A stretch of 64,000 nucleotides of DNA from Prostheceraeus crozeri (taxonomy: Eukaryota > Platyhelminthes > Polycladida > Euryleptidae). The translations under genes were made by a program, and so were the position numbers. Positions 27,401-39,164 of the stretch are shown here, piece by piece; positions within the stretch are counted from its first letter, which is position 1; every line of letters starts with the position of its first letter. The stretch is from positions 594,501 through 658,500 of the forward strand of contig CAJQUW010005234.1 of NCBI GenBank assembly GCA_907163375.1, in the 5' to 3' direction. Below the pieces are notes generated by a model, which saw only the letters and a list, made by a program, of their open reading frames with translations, did no database searches and was not told the origin of the DNA.

Positions 27401-28003
27401 GAACTATGTGTAGTGCATCTAAGACGAAGCATTATAAAACAAGATAAGTTTAATTTTATAGGATTCACTATATTAGAATTAGCTAAACTATTTATGTATA
27501 GATTTATATATGATTATTTAGCACCTGCTTATGGCGAAAACTATAAATTACACTTTAGAGATACTGATAGCGTTTTCTTAGAATTAACAATACCGTGTAA
27601 TTCTTCACTTGATGAAGAAATTAATAAAATAAAAGATATCATTCATCCTTCTGATTTATGTAAAGTAAAAGATGAACTAGAAGGAAATGAAGATTTCATA
27701 ACAGAAGCTATATTTTTAAAATCTAAATGTTATTGTTTTAATACAACTAACAATATTAAAACACATAAAACATTAAAAGGAATTTCAAAGGCATCAGTGG
27801 CTAACCAAATAACATTTCAAGATTATAAGAATGCATTATTTAATAATGAAATAAAAACAGCATGTAATTATAGCCTTAGTTCAAAGAAACATGAAATGTA
27901 TTTAAAAGAGGAACATAAATTAGCATTAGATCCATTTGATGACAAAAGAAAAATTTTACCTAATGGAATAACTACTTTACCTTTTTCATTTTCTAATTTC
28001 TAA
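24424..28003 (+). pseudogene. Protein-primed family B DNA polymerase, multiply broken
   Basis: The order of domains fits Polinton PolB. A C2H2-type finger (KFYCF...SYQSHLNSKMH) comes first, where a TGA (24454-24456) replaces an expected cysteine. Next come the HPAKYHKERLSHYN block and a zinc/HNH-like element CYYCGKEF...DHDH...HNSCN with a TGA at 25848-25850. The polymerase follows with motif A YYDFNRLYSS, motif B KLMNDAFYGKTLENV and motif C FRDTDSVF, and the C-terminus DPFDDKRKILPNG. Frames also change near 25160 and near 27215. The family replicates linear DNA from a terminal protein primer. All catalytic motifs survive but no continuous frame exists, so the copy is inactive as it stands or misassembled. 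Confidence 0.9.
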
Positions 28004-28075
28004 GATAGACAAATTTGATATATATGTAAAATAAAAAAATAAAATATTATAACACTATATTTGTATATTTTTTTA

Positions 28076-28842
28076 TCACTCGGTAAACAAATCTTCTATA
28101 ACTCTATCATGAATTGTTTTATCAATATTAATTGTAATGAAGCCATAATCTTTTGACCAAGCATTGTTACACGATTGTTTAAATTCATCTTTATTTCTTA
28201 CGCATAAATCTCTTAACAAATCACTTAAGTTTCTTGCATCTATTTCAAATGGTATAAATATATTTGCATTCTTTCTAATAACACTTCCGTCTAATGAATA
28301 CATACTTTGTGTTAAATAAAAAACACTACAGTTATTATGTCTACCTCTTGTGAAATAATTTCTCTGAACTGACTGATTTCTATCATTAACACAATCATCA
28401 AAAATTACACAATGTTTCATTGTTTTATCTAGTTTACTAGGATCTTGCATATTACCACTATCATCTATTAATTGCATCTTTATATGCTTATTTTTATTGG
28501 ATTCAACTAACTGATTATTTTTTGCTGCTTCTTCACACCACGAACTTATTTCTTCTTCATCTTCAGATTTTTCATATTCTTTGAATAATGAAGCAATTGC
28601 TGTTTTTTTAAGATTATTTTCAAATCCATATTTTAAAAATTGATAGACGGGTTGTTCTGCTGTTGTTGTATAAATTATGAGATTGTTAGAATCCAAAAAA
28701 TTTGTAGTCGTTAAAATTTTGAATAATAGGTATGTTTTTCCACATCCTGATCTTCCACAAATAACTGACAAAACTTTATTGGATAAATTTGGATGATGAT
28801 TAAATTTAAGTTTTTTTTATTTAATGGGGGCACTTCACTCAT
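28076..28842 (-). pseudogene. A32/FtsK-like DNA packaging ATPase, one frameshift
   Basis: Walker A is GRSGCGKT and Walker B is CVIFDDCV. The downstream sensor strand is CSVFYLTQSMYS. This is the HerA/FtsK-superfamily motor that pumps DNA into capsids in Polintons, adenovirus IVa2 analogues and large DNA viruses. The main frame (28076-28771) lacks an ATG; an ATG at 28842 gives MSEVPPLNKK, which joins it through a -1 shift at an eight-A run ending in C (28811-28818). The catalytic part is intact. The neighbouring penton gene has the same orientation. Confidence 0.88.
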
Positions 28843-28938
28843 TTTTTAATAAAAAATTTCAATTTTAATTTTTTTATTTTTAAAGAAGAAGAAGAAAAAG
28901 AAGAAGAAAATTAAACTTCTCTAGTTTCGCGTGGGAGT

Positions 28939-29736
28939 TTATACCTCCCGAACCAAAAGATCTATCATAATCTCTTCACCTTCAAAATTTATTTCTTGTC
29001 CTTTCTCATTAGTGATTCTAATGTTAATGTTAATAGTTTTTCTTGTAATAGGGAAATATATTAATGTTTGTGGAAATACATTTAATCTATAACCAATGGA
29101 TACAGTAAAAGCTGGGAAACTGAATATTAAATTTGACAATTTACCATTTAAATATCCTCCTTCAATAATGTCACAATGTACAACAATTGAATTTATTTCA
29201 GTTATTATAGGAATCTTCTCACCTAAATGATAACCTTGACTATAAGTTTGTTTATTAAATCCTAATAGCTTTGACAATGATCTATCATGATTAAAATCAA
29301 CTTGATGATTTTCGTCTAAAGTAAGAGAAAATTTATTAACTGCCGGTTCAACTGCAAAATGTAATTGTTTCTTATCTTTAAATGGTATACATAAATGTCT
29401 CTTAATTTCATTTGATATTGATTCAACTTCGTAAGAACCAGGAAGAAAAGTTATTTTCCATGTTTTGCCTTTATCAGTAGAATATCTAAATTGATCATTC
29501 ACATCTTTGATAACGATTTGAATAGTGTTAAATGAGGAGAAACTAGTCAATGCAATTTGATAATTTTTATTTTGTTCCAAATGTAGAATGGGTTCTAAAT
29601 TAGAAGTGTGTGATAAAGTAGTTGTTATAATTTTTATCGTCGTGCTAAATTTTGATGAACCCAAAATCTCTGTCAAATTTTCTAAATGATTATTAATTTT
29701 GTCAAAATCTAGTGATGATAATTCTCTCGAAGACAT
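28939..29736 (-). CDS. Minor capsid (penton-like) protein
   Basis: The intact 265-residue frame has the signature order of Polinton minor capsid proteins: HLEQNKNYQIALTSFSSFNT near residue 60, ITFLPGSYEVESISNEIK, then SLSKLLGFNKQTYSQGYH, and a terminal INIRITNEKGQEINFEG. These proteins are single jelly rolls that form pentamers at the capsid vertices. The start MSSRELSSLDF is preceded by an AT-rich gap. The gene sits between the ATPase and an unknown conserved gene, all on the minus strand. Confidence 0.82.
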   Translation of the reverse strand: MSSRELSSLDFDKINNHLENLTEILGSSKFSTTIKIITTTLSHTSNLEPILHLEQNKNYQIALTSFSSFNTIQIVIKDVNDQFRYSTDKGKTWKITFLPGSYEVESISNEIKRHLCIPFKDKKQLHFAVEPAVNKFSLTLDENHQVDFNHDRSLSKLLGFNKQTYSQGYHLGEKIPIITEINSIVVHCDIIEGGYLNGKLSNLIFSFPAFTVSIGYRLNVFPQTLIYFPITRKTININIRITNEKGQEINFEGEEIMIDLLVREV

Positions 29737-29776
29737 TTTTTAACTAAAAAAATTTAAAAAATATTATAGATAAAAA

Positions 29777-30657
29777 TTAGAAACAACATATTTCAGCTAT
29801 ACTTTTATAATCCTCTTCATTTAGAATCTTCTTTTCTAACAGTCTTTTCAATATAGCATGAATTTCATTGAAACTAGAGTTATGTCCTTCTTTTATTGCA
29901 GATATTAAAATATTTAATCTATTTAGTAATTCTTGTTGATCATCTGGTAAAAAAACAGTTGTTTCTGTTTTAAAACCTTTCCCTACTTTAACTCCCGTTG
30001 ATAATAAATTTTCTAATTGTTTATAACGTCTAAGAGATTTTACTGCACCAACTCTATCTAACATAGCTTTATATTTTATGAGATCTCCTACAGCATAATT
30101 TTTTAAATCTGCTCCTCTTAAAAGATCAACAAAATTTCTATCTAAACTAAAAGGAGATTTATCTGGTGAGAAAATTAAACCTCGAAAAGGTTGTGGAAAT
30201 ATTTCTTTTTGTCCGAGATAAACTCTAGGTATTGTTTTTTCATCTATAAATGAAATAGAATGTTCAAATTGCATAGATTTTGGTAATTTCTTATTAATGT
30301 TTGATTCTAGTAATCCATAGTCATCTAATATAGTTTTGTGCTCTGGATCTGTTATATCAATTTGTTTATCATTATTTGTAAGTTCTTTTTCAAGAGTTTT
30401 AAATGGTTTCATAGTTTTCTCAAAATCAGTTTTTACTTGTTCGGTTTGCTGCATTTTTTCAAACATATCAGATTGAATACCAGCTTTTATCATTCTATGT
30501 TGAAGATGATTTTCATTCATAATATTTCTTTGTTTTATTAACTCTTCTAACTGTTTTATTCTTTTAAAATTATCAGCTCTAATTTTATCTATTTTTTATA
30601 TTATATTTTTATATTTTTTATATGTTTTTTTTGATTATCAGCTTTAATTTTATCCAT
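29777..30657 (-). CDS. Conserved Polinton protein of unknown function
   Basis: The intact part is 247 codons from MNENHLQHRMIKAG. In-frame coding extends upstream through IRADNFKRIKQLEELIKQRN. A possible true start (ATG at 30657, MDKIKADNQ) is separated from it by stops; the two segments MDKIKADN and IDKIRADN look like a short duplication of the 5' end. The body contains a helical N-terminal half, an FSPDKSPFSLDRNFVDLL block and a helical C-terminus. A protein of this layout, with a helical start containing KRIKQLE, is often found next to the penton gene in Polintons. The function is not known. Confidence 0.6.
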
Positions 30658-30764
30658 TTTTTAAAATGTAATATTTGAATTTTGTGATAACATTGGAATA
30701 CAACAAAAACATTTTACTGAACAAATTATTTTTTTATTGCTTTGTTGCCTGACATCTTTTCGTT

Positions 30765-31445
30765 TTAAGTTTTGTTTAATAAAGTTTTGCTTAAATTTTC
30801 GCTTAAAGTTTTTAGCTCTTCTAAAAAAATTTTGTCATTTTCTTCATTAGAAATTTTACCATCACCAGAAATTTTGCCATCCTGTTTATTCTTATCATCA
30901 ACTTTTTCTGACTGTAATTGAAATGATATTTGATTTACTTCATTAGCTATTTGATCAAATTTTTCAATCTCATCTAACGTAATGACATTATCATCACAGA
31001 CTCTTTGAAAATAATAATGTAGTTTATCATAGACTTCTTTAATATGTAAATGTTTAGTTTTTAGTGATTTTCGTTTCTTAGTTATTAAAGATTTATCTAA
31101 CATTGTAACAAGTGAAGTTGCAAAAACACCCGTACCTGTTAAAGCTGTAGCAACTACTGGAATTACTAAAACACCAGAAGATATAACAATAGTGAGAGCG
31201 CCTAAACTTATTGTTAAGAATATGCCAATTCCTTGTGTTACATTCTTAACTTTACTCCATCTCTTTCTTATTTTTTTATAATGCTCTAATCTTAATAATA
31301 ATTGAGATTCCTTATCTTTCATACATCGTACTCTATCTTTATGTTTTTCTTTATTCATTTTTTCAATGTCCATTAAAGTAGAACTATGTTCATATGATAA
31401 CGAAGGATATATTCTTGCGGTTTCTTCCACTTTTGTTTCTTCCAT
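30765..31445 (-). CDS. Two-helix membrane protein of Polinton 1
   Basis: Of 226 residues, the first 70 are charged and basic. Two hydrophobic segments follow (FLTISLGALTIVISSGVLVI and VVATALTGTGVFATSLVTML, about residues 90-130). A long charged C-terminal domain then carries VYDKLHYYFQRVCDDN. Start at the ATG of MEETKVEE. The first third of the gene lies inside the right terminal inverted repeat, and a deleted copy of it persists in the left repeat. Membrane proteins at this position are frequent in Polintons; the function is unknown. Confidence 0.65.
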   Translation of the reverse strand: MEETKVEETARIYPSLSYEHSSTLMDIEKMNKEKHKDRVRCMKDKESQLLLRLEHYKKIRKRWSKVKNVTQGIGIFLTISLGALTIVISSGVLVIPVVATALTGTGVFATSLVTMLDKSLITKKRKSLKTKHLHIKEVYDKLHYYFQRVCDDNVITLDEIEKFDQIANEVNQISFQLQSEKVDDKNKQDGKISGDGKISNEENDKIFLEELKTLSENLSKTLLNKT

Positions 31446-32059
31446 TTTTAAAGAAATATTCTTAGACACATAATTTTAGTTATCTCATATTTTAAAACCT
31501 GAAAAATGGATAAAATTCATGAATTTCGACGTTTTTAAAAATACCAATTTTTTTGATGTTGTGTCCTGGAACGGTCATGATTTTGGGAGTAAAATGTCAT
31601 AATCTCAAATTTGAGATTCTTAACTTTTATGATTTTTCGGTGTCCTGGAACGGTCATGATTTTAAGGGTGAAAATTGTAATTCTCAAATTTTGAGATTCT
31701 TAACTTTTCTGATTTTTTCGGTGTCCTGGAACGGTCATGATTTCAAGAGTAAAATGTCATAATCACAAATTTGAAATTTTGAAAATTTTGAAAAATTTGA
31801 AAAATTGAGTATTTTTAAAAACGCCTAAATTTATGAATTTAGGTCTTCATAACCTGAAAAAATGACCAAAATTCTTAAATTTAGTCGTTTTTAAAAATAT
31901 CCAATTTTTCAAAAAATGGTACTTTTTAAATGGTCTAAATTTATGAATTTAGGTTTTAAAAACCTGAAAAAGGGTTAAAATTCATGAATTTATGTCGTTT
32001 TTAAAGATACCAATTTTTCTGAATTTGTCTTGTCCTAGAACGGTCTTCTTCCCATTACT
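31141..32059. repeat. Polinton 1 right terminal inverted repeat
   Basis: Reverse complement of the left repeat. The inner limit falls inside the membrane-protein gene, and the outer end reads cccattact followed by the gaggac duplication. It has a single 110-bp unit against four on the left. Confidence 0.9.
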
Positions 32060-32065
32060 GAGGAC
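32060..32065. repeat. Target site duplication, right (gaggac)
   Basis: Identical to 9869-9874; marks the right insertion point of Polinton 1. Confidence 0.93.
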
Positions 32066-34060
32066 TTTTTAATTCAAGTTTACGAACGCCTAGATGACAA
32101 AGATAGAAGTCAACGATTTCGTATTGAGATTGTTTATGATATAGAATTGATTAACATGGATTTTTCGGGCAATAACGTAGGACATCTCTGAGGGCGCGTA
32201 AGCCAATGCCCAATTGGATCTTGCACACACTGAAAGAAAATTGTGATATGAATTATTTTAAATGCATGATGAGTCGATGTAATCAACAGAGCAAACTCGT
32301 ACTCACAGTAATAAAATAACTAGTGATAACTACTTCATGCTTTAATGCAATACTTTTCAAATTGAAGCACATTTAACCAATCATGGATTTTGCTAACAAA
32401 TGTATATCTTAGAAATTTAAAGTTATGTAATGAAGACACTTGCAATTTTTAGAATACTTCAATAAAAAATTTAGAATTTCTATTTCACTTGAATTCAGTT
32501 CTTGGAAGTTATTCTGCGATATTCTGAAATGAAATTTTGAATTCTTGAAATTTTTGTTATTGTCAACTCAGATCAAAGAGCAGCTTATTCAGAGAGGTAA
32601 ACGTGATTGCTGTAATAATTAATGAGTTTATCAATAATGGAAAATCTGTAAATTACTGAGAATAGGATCAGCTGTCTGTCTAAAATAGACATTATCGGAT
32701 GGGAAAGAATTCCCCGCCCCTAGTTGCAGTTGTGACAAATAGCAAACCTCTTTAGCAATAGTCAAATCTTTTCGCCATTTTTGCGTGAATCATGCCTTAT
32801 GATGAAGAGGCGAAGAGCATCCGCTGTTGCTGATGAAACTTAGTTTTGCTATACATGAAAGTGGAGATCCTTACTTTCATAAAAATGAATGTTATTCTCC
32901 CTCTGATACGTCACACCAAAAGCAAATGCATAGCAAGACAATTTTAATCTGCGATGTTTAAGGAAATTTTATTGCGATGTCATCGTTTTAGTGAAGAAAT
33001 CATTTAAAACTTTCAGCTTCGCATCGTATCGCATAATGTCAATTTGTATAACTCTTTGTTGTCCATTTTTCGTTTTCCGGTTGCGCAATTTCCAAACTTT
33101 GTAGCGTATCGTATTGACAACAATGAAATTGAATAGACGACAGATCAAATTGCCATGCAAAAGATGTGAGGCCGGTAGGATTCGAACCTACGACCAAGGT
33201 CAACACAGGTGGATTAATTCGTATAAAACTGTGTTTGAGAGATGATGCAACAGCTAATTGATGGAGCGCGCATGACATGTAATGTCAAAAAAACTGTCAG
33301 TATCGTAATTCTATCCTTATTAAAGAGATATCAGCTGCGCTTGTTGCTGAGTGAAGGAACACCAAAACTCAGAAAATCATATATGAGCAGGCAACCGAGA
33401 GATAAGTGAAATTTAAATTGTGTCTTTTGAGTGGAGACATGTTGGTGCACGACTATGCGGGTGCTTTTGCCGGTGCCTTGAAGCAAGGTGTTGCGAACAA
33501 ATAGGTTCACTTCAATAATGCACAAATAGATATTTGTCAAAACTTATTATGTTTTTCGTTCATCATTATGGCAAAACGGAAAGTGGTCGGGTTTAATAAT
33601 AGAAAAAATTCCAGAAAGCATTAACCAGTATTTGCAGTATGTACATGAGTAATCATTTGAAATATTCACCTCAGGTTTCTTATCATTTTATTCTAAGAGG
33701 GAAACCAATTTGATTAGGATGGAATAGCAGTGCTAACATCTGTTGAATTCAAAACGTCAGTTACAATCTCCATCAATTACTTGTGACGCAAAACTCAGCT
33801 TTATACGAAATGAAACAACGGAAAATTGTTGTACAAGCTGATATTATGCCAAACATTCTAGTATATCTTCATTGCACACTTACAGACGTCGAGTGCATGA
33901 TTACCATTTCACTGCTACATTGAAACACAACTTTTCTGTACGTGAATCTATGGACTTCTTAATAAAAAACAGATCAATATAAACAGATGCTAGATATTTA
34001 GAATTCTATGCCATTAAAACGCAAACATAGTTTTTAAAAATGATGTTTAACTTCTGTAAA
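32066..34060. other. Host sequence without genes
   Basis: No coding region can be supported. The only notable feature is a tRNA-like B-box segment at 33160-33270. Confidence 0.5.
33160..33270 (-). repeat. tRNA-like fragment, possible SINE head
   Basis: The minus strand has a perfect B box, GGTTCGAATCC, with a 5-bp T stem (gtagg/cctac) at about 33172-33190. Upstream a weak A-box-like ttagctg and a 7-bp arm (aacacag/ctgtgtt) occur, but there is no acceptor stem pairing with ccggcctc. A functional tRNA is unlikely; a tRNA-derived SINE remnant is more likely. Confidence 0.4.
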
Positions 34061-34069
34061 GCCAGATTT

Positions 34070-34330
34070 GACGGATCGAGAATTTGAAGGAAAAGGAACG
34101 TCTCGATTATCCACAAAATATAATCAAGCAATGAGAGCACTTTCCAATATTATGTTCAAATTTCAAATGAAAATTTCAATACTTTTAAGTATTTGTTGAG
34201 TATTTTTTGGCAAGATAAAGTATATACATAGATGTAATGTCCAATCATGAACTACACTTTCAAATGAATTATGAAGACACGAAATAACGCCAATTTGTCC
34301 ATTGGCGAGAATTTTGGTATGAGTCGAGTG
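34070..34330 (+). pseudogene. Decayed duplicate of the downstream exon
   Basis: Two stretches here (34085-34145 and 34255-34310) resemble successive parts of the exon at 34531-34924. Shared blocks include tttgaaggaaaa and gaacgtct, then ttcaaatgaat, atgaagac and atttgtccattggcg. The frames are broken and about 100 bp of unrelated sequence separates the two blocks. This is best read as the relic of a tandem exon duplication. Confidence 0.6.
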
Positions 34331-34530
34331 AACAGTATCGTTCACAATACAGCTAAATATGCCTTCATAAAGGATGAGTGAGACACGAATCTCATCCGCA
34401 GACAGGGAAACTACGATGCTCACAATTACTTGAAATCTCATTTTTCTTAATCCGTTGCTATAGATAACTTAGCAGAAATCATACTACAGAATGTTCAACA
34501 TAGTGCAAATATACTATGTTATTATTGCAG

Positions 34531-37500
34531 ATATGAGCGCGCGGCAAAGAGCTCAGGAGAGGGACTTCAATCGTCGCAGAAAACTCATCTTGGACAAGGG
34601 GTTTGAGATGGCACGAAATCAGCTCGATACTCGACTTGGACAATGCTTAGTACATGAAAATTTGAAGGAAAATGAACGTCTTAATGATCTACAAAATAAA
34701 ATCAAACGACGAGAACATTTTCAAATGAATCATGAAGACGCAAAACTGCGTCGATTTGTCCATTGGCGTGATCGCAGCATCAGAGAGCCTATCATCGTAT
34801 GCGAAAGAGATCCAACATTCGAAACTGTGGAAGATTTGTTAGAAATGGCAAGACCAAGATACATGATTAGACGAGAGAACCAGCGTAGTCCATCACCTTC
34901 ATTTTCAACTTTCTCCTTGTTCAGGTGAGATCAGTGAGGTCAGACATCCCGGTTTCACTGGAAAAATCCTGGTTTGAACGCATTTGTCCCGGAGTCCCGA
35001 AGAGTGTATCTCGGTGACAATCATTTTTTATTATTATTACTTTTCAGTTGCTGAACATTCGGGTTTTTCGGGATGCAGCAGTTTGCAATAGTGGAACATA
35101 TTTTATGATGTAAATTAACACGTAAAATTTTCTCAGTGAACATCTGTGTTTGTATATGTCTCAAAATAAATTTTCATAAAATCTAAATTTCATAGCCGTC
35201 TTACTGGCAGTCATAACACCCAGTTCCTCTTAGTCGTTCAAACGACGATGACTGATTCCTAAATGAACTCGCAAAAACAGCTCCAGCAGTAAAATTGGCC
35301 AATTCACAAACATGTATTTTCAAGGTCATGGTTGAATGTTTGAATTTGTGCTTCGGCTCTGAGTAGTCTAGATCTTGCTGGTTGGAAATAGCTTGGAACA
35401 TTTTATATGCATATTCAGTACATCAATAGTCTGGTCGTGCTGGTCATGCTGCTTTAAGTAAAGTATTATTTGTTACAAATTATAATTTAATATAAGCGTT
35501 GAATTTTCCTTGCACTTGAAAAACAAAGAATAACAAAACTCCGTTGTTTCAGTCAAAAGATCATAAAGGGAAATAACAGCGTGTCTTTCATAGGAAATGA
35601 TTAAAGAATACTTTGCAATACAGCCAAAAGTGTAATGCGACTATACGAGGTGATCACACTGATACACATGAAATCGAAGCATTAAATCATATGCAAATTG
35701 TTTTACAGACCGAAGAGTCATCTATTCAAATATTGGGGAGCTTTCGTAGCTGCTCGAACAGCAAGTCGGAAAGGTTTAGCGCGGAATCACTTAAATGGGT
35801 CATTGACTAGAATTCTACAGTAAATGGAAAAATATCGTAAGGTGAATAAATAGGATTCAAGAAACCTATGCATGAATGAAGCTGGGGCATAATTAAAGCC
35901 TATGGGCCTCTATAAGAGGAGATTTTAAGGAGGAATACAGTATGTCTTGTCGAATTCATCATCAACCGTGGAAATTGTGAAAGCAAGAATTTCAAATATA
36001 CATGTACAGGGTGAGTAAGGAAACGTTGTTTAAAGTTTGTGAAACATCACTTTGAATTGTTATTCTGATTTCTTTCTTAAGTGGGCTGACTCAATTTCCA
36101 TGGTTTTGTCTTCTGTTGTATAACATTTCTATGCACCAAATTGAAACTCTAAGTTCAAAATTTACAAATTCAAATTCATATTATCGGACGAATGGTTTAT
36201 GTGAATAGTTGAAGTCATTTAGGGCTTCATTCAAGTCAAGCTATGGAAAGGATGGCGAAACTTGTTGCATGGGCAGTTGCATTCAACAATGTGTCTGAAG
36301 CAAGGAGAAGCTACAAGGATGAATTTCATGAGGAAGCTCCACCTCCACCGACATTCCATCGCTGGATGAAGAAATTCCTTACGTATGGGGATATCAATAT
36401 GCGTGAAGATGGAAGTGGTTGACCGGTGACGGCTTTAGGTGACGATATTTTTTCTTCCATTAAACCGATGATTGAAGACGACCCGAACGTTTCTACGCGT
36501 CGTATCAGTAACACGCTGGGAGTTTCTCAAAGTAGCGTCGTTCGTTGTCTTCACAAGAAACCATCCCTATAAGCCAACCTTTGTCCACGAACTCTCTGAT
36601 GACGATCACGACCGACGTCTCGAATTTTTCCAATGGATTTCTCAACAACGTGACCGCCATCTTCAATTCCATCTCCGAATAGTGTTTTCCGACGAAGCTG
36701 TCTTCCATGTGAACGGGACTGTGAAAAAATATAATCTGCACTACTGGAGCAGTGACAAACCTAAAGTTTTCATCGAAAAGCCTCATGACCGGAGATTCGT
36801 CACTGTATGGGCCATGACAGACCATACTGGAGTGCTGAGTTACGGCATCAGTGAGAAAACGATTAACAGAGACCGGCACTGCAATGTTCTGAAGCAAAAT
36901 GTTGTTCCTTCTTACGACGAAACGAAAACCGGAACAGATACTATCAACTGGACGGAGCTCCTACCCACTGCAGCAACGCATCTCGAAGAATCCTCGACGA
37001 AAATCAGACGGGTCGGTGGATTGGTCGAAGAGAAAAGTTGAGTGACCACCCCGTTCTCCAGACCTTACTGTATGTGACTTCTTCCTCTGGGGAGCGTTAA
37101 AAGACTGAGTATATGCGCGACTACCAAGAAATACGAGGGAACTGACAGTCCACATTCGAGAGGAAATTACTACTTTTACAACTGACGCCTGTCGGAAGGC
37201 CTATGACCCATTTGTCTCTCTTTGCTCTCTTTGCATTCAGCAGGAAGGTGCTCAATTTGAATTGCTGTTGTAAGCACGACTTGTAAGTAGCAGCTTTGCC
37301 TATGTTTATAGCCGTTTGTTATTATATTTTATTGTAACCTATAATATGCCCCATTTAAAGCAAATAACACTTTCTTTACTCACCCTGTGCATCAAGCGCA
37401 GAATTCTGCGCCTAAATTGGAGTGAGGCACGTGTAAAATAGTCCATGCTTCAGCAAGTTCTTCAAATAAAAATTGAAAACTGTTTGATTGCCAATTTTCT

Positions 37501-38193
37501 GAAATTCGCACATTGGGAGACATGCATGATGTGCAGCATGTTTATTCTCATTACGCATTGTCATTGTCAATTTGTAAGTGAATTATGAGACTTCAAGCTT
37601 GATATGCGTGCTGACATGCATCTTTTGGTTTCAGGGCTCATATCAAGAGGAATTTAAACTATTGGGAGAAACCAATGAATAGCCAAGTTAAATTCCACGC
37701 TGCACTCGCTCCAACTCCAGTTTTGACTGCCGAGGAATTTCTATGTATGCGAGAGGAATGGCGTAAGCAGCAAGATTCGAGGCAAAGATGTTTGACACCT
37801 CCATCTCAAGCAATTCGTCAGAATCGAGCATCTGGAGAACCTAGTAGGACATCAAGTCGGTTAAGCAGCTCAACGACTGCGGAAACATCTGAAGGGAGTA
37901 AAGTCTCAAGTCCTCGTGACAGTGAGGACGAAACAGATGAAATAATAAAAACGGATCCTGTTTTTATTACATCGTCTTACAACAGCGCCTTGCAGTGTAT
38001 TCCCAGCAAATATCACCCGAACAAACATCCTTCCAATCATAAAGTACATTTCCAATCGACGCAGAGAGAAAGAAGGATAAGGCCAATGACTGTAGCAGTG
38101 GGACAACGTGCATCAACGAACTTCAAATCCATTTGCAAGGACCCTGAAAATGTTGCCATCCTGCAGCAAGTTATTAGAGCTCGTTCTAGATAG
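34531..38193 (+). CDS. Host spliced gene, two exons visible (unknown function)
   Basis: Exon 34531-34924 is preceded by attattgcag and followed by the donor gtgaga. Exon 37635-38193 is preceded by the acceptor ggtttcag and ends in TAG. The junction keeps the frame (phase 2), giving at least 315 residues from the ATG at 34533; further 5' exons may exist. The protein begins with a basic helical region (RQRAQERDFNRRRKLILDKG) and has FVHWRDRSIREPI and SPSPSFSTFSLFR before the junction. It ends with a serine-rich low-complexity part (SRTSSRLSSSTTAETSEG). No family is recognised. The 2.7-kb intron contains a mariner insertion. This is the one convincing host gene in the window. Confidence 0.65.
36006..37389 (+). 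mobile_element. Mariner-like element with matching inverted termini
   Basis: The left end reads acagggtgagtaaggaaa; the right end, reversed, reads acagggtgagtaaagaaa, 17 of 18 matching. A TA borders the left end; the right TA appears to be lost. The 1.4-kb length and the transposase remnant inside fit the Tc1/mariner superfamily. It lies within the intron of the host gene at 34531-38193, in the same orientation as that gene. Confidence 0.85.
36243..37266 (+). pseudogene. Mariner-type transposase, inactivated
   Basis: From the ATG at 36243 an N-terminal helix-turn-helix region is readable (EARRSYKDEFHEEAPPPPTF, then STRRISNTLGVSQSSVVRCL). A TGA lies at about 36421. A frame change near 36570 leads to the DDE domain with the first catalytic Asp in IVFSDEAVFHVNG. 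Later come a WIGR block and remnants of the PDLTxCDFFLWG segment in broken frames, and YDPFVSL near the end. At least one stop and three frame changes make it non-functional. Confidence 0.8.
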
Positions 38194-39164
38194 GATGCGA
38201 TCGATTTAAGATATTTTCAACGAATTTGTTCTGGGACTGTCCCTTGAATCGAATTGAGGTCATTTTGTCGATCGGATTAATTTTGCAATTCAATCTACGT
38301 TGAAGCTGGATTGTCAACACGGACAAACGAATTTGTGTAAATGAGATTTGCTTGCATGCGGCAATCTATTTTTCAAGTTGCTTTATCGCTGCATTTTCGT
38401 GGAAAATGCCAAGAAGAATGTGTATCTCTGCCTTATTCATAACATTGATGGTCGAAAAACTCAAATCCTGAATTAAGTATTTTGACAAATTGGTAACATC
38501 TATAATTTATGATTTTTGACATGTTTTTTATCTTTGAGCTTTTGCGTTGTTCCACATTGTATTTCTATAAGATCAGCTGACATTGAGTGAAAAGTGGTGG
38601 CACCGTGTTCATTGACGAATTACGAAAGTTACAAGGATTTGACAAAAGTTCAAGAGGTAGAAAGATACATGGAAGAAAGTGTATAGAGATCATATATTTT
38701 GATCAAGAGAAAATTAAAACTGCCGATTATGATGCGGCCCGCATACTGTCTCACTATTCTGATCTCTACCACGTCTCATGCATTTTGTTTTAACATTAAT
38801 ATTTTTGATTTTCTTTGTGAAGACATGTATTTATGGAATGACGTTGAGTTGAGACGATAACTTGTCCAAAATCTGATAGGACATATGGAGGCCGCTGTTC
38901 AGATGTAGAAAGATGAATTTTTCATCATTGATTATGTCAAAGTAAAATTGAAATCTTTGTTTTGACTTAAATTATTTTGTGTTGGTCAGCCAACATCATG
39001 CTCAAAACAAAATAGCTCGAAAAGCAAGCTCCGTGTCAACTACTACAGTCGATTTCATAAAGTTAGAAACTAGTTAAAACAGCAAAATTTTATGGCAAAC
39101 AGCAAGTTTCAACTGTAATTGAATGAATTCGTTTCCTGTATCACAGCAAATATTTTTATTTGTG
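38194..39164. other. Host sequence after the last exon
   Basis: Presumably the 3' UTR of the preceding gene and intergenic DNA. A 68-codon open frame at 38587-38793 has no recognisable motif. Confidence 0.4.

Noticed and set aside
33167..33245. Functional tRNA gene
   Set aside because: The B box is perfect but no acceptor stem or proper D arm can be formed.
36505..36897. 130-codon minus-strand frame
   Set aside because: Antisense to the mariner transposase remnant.
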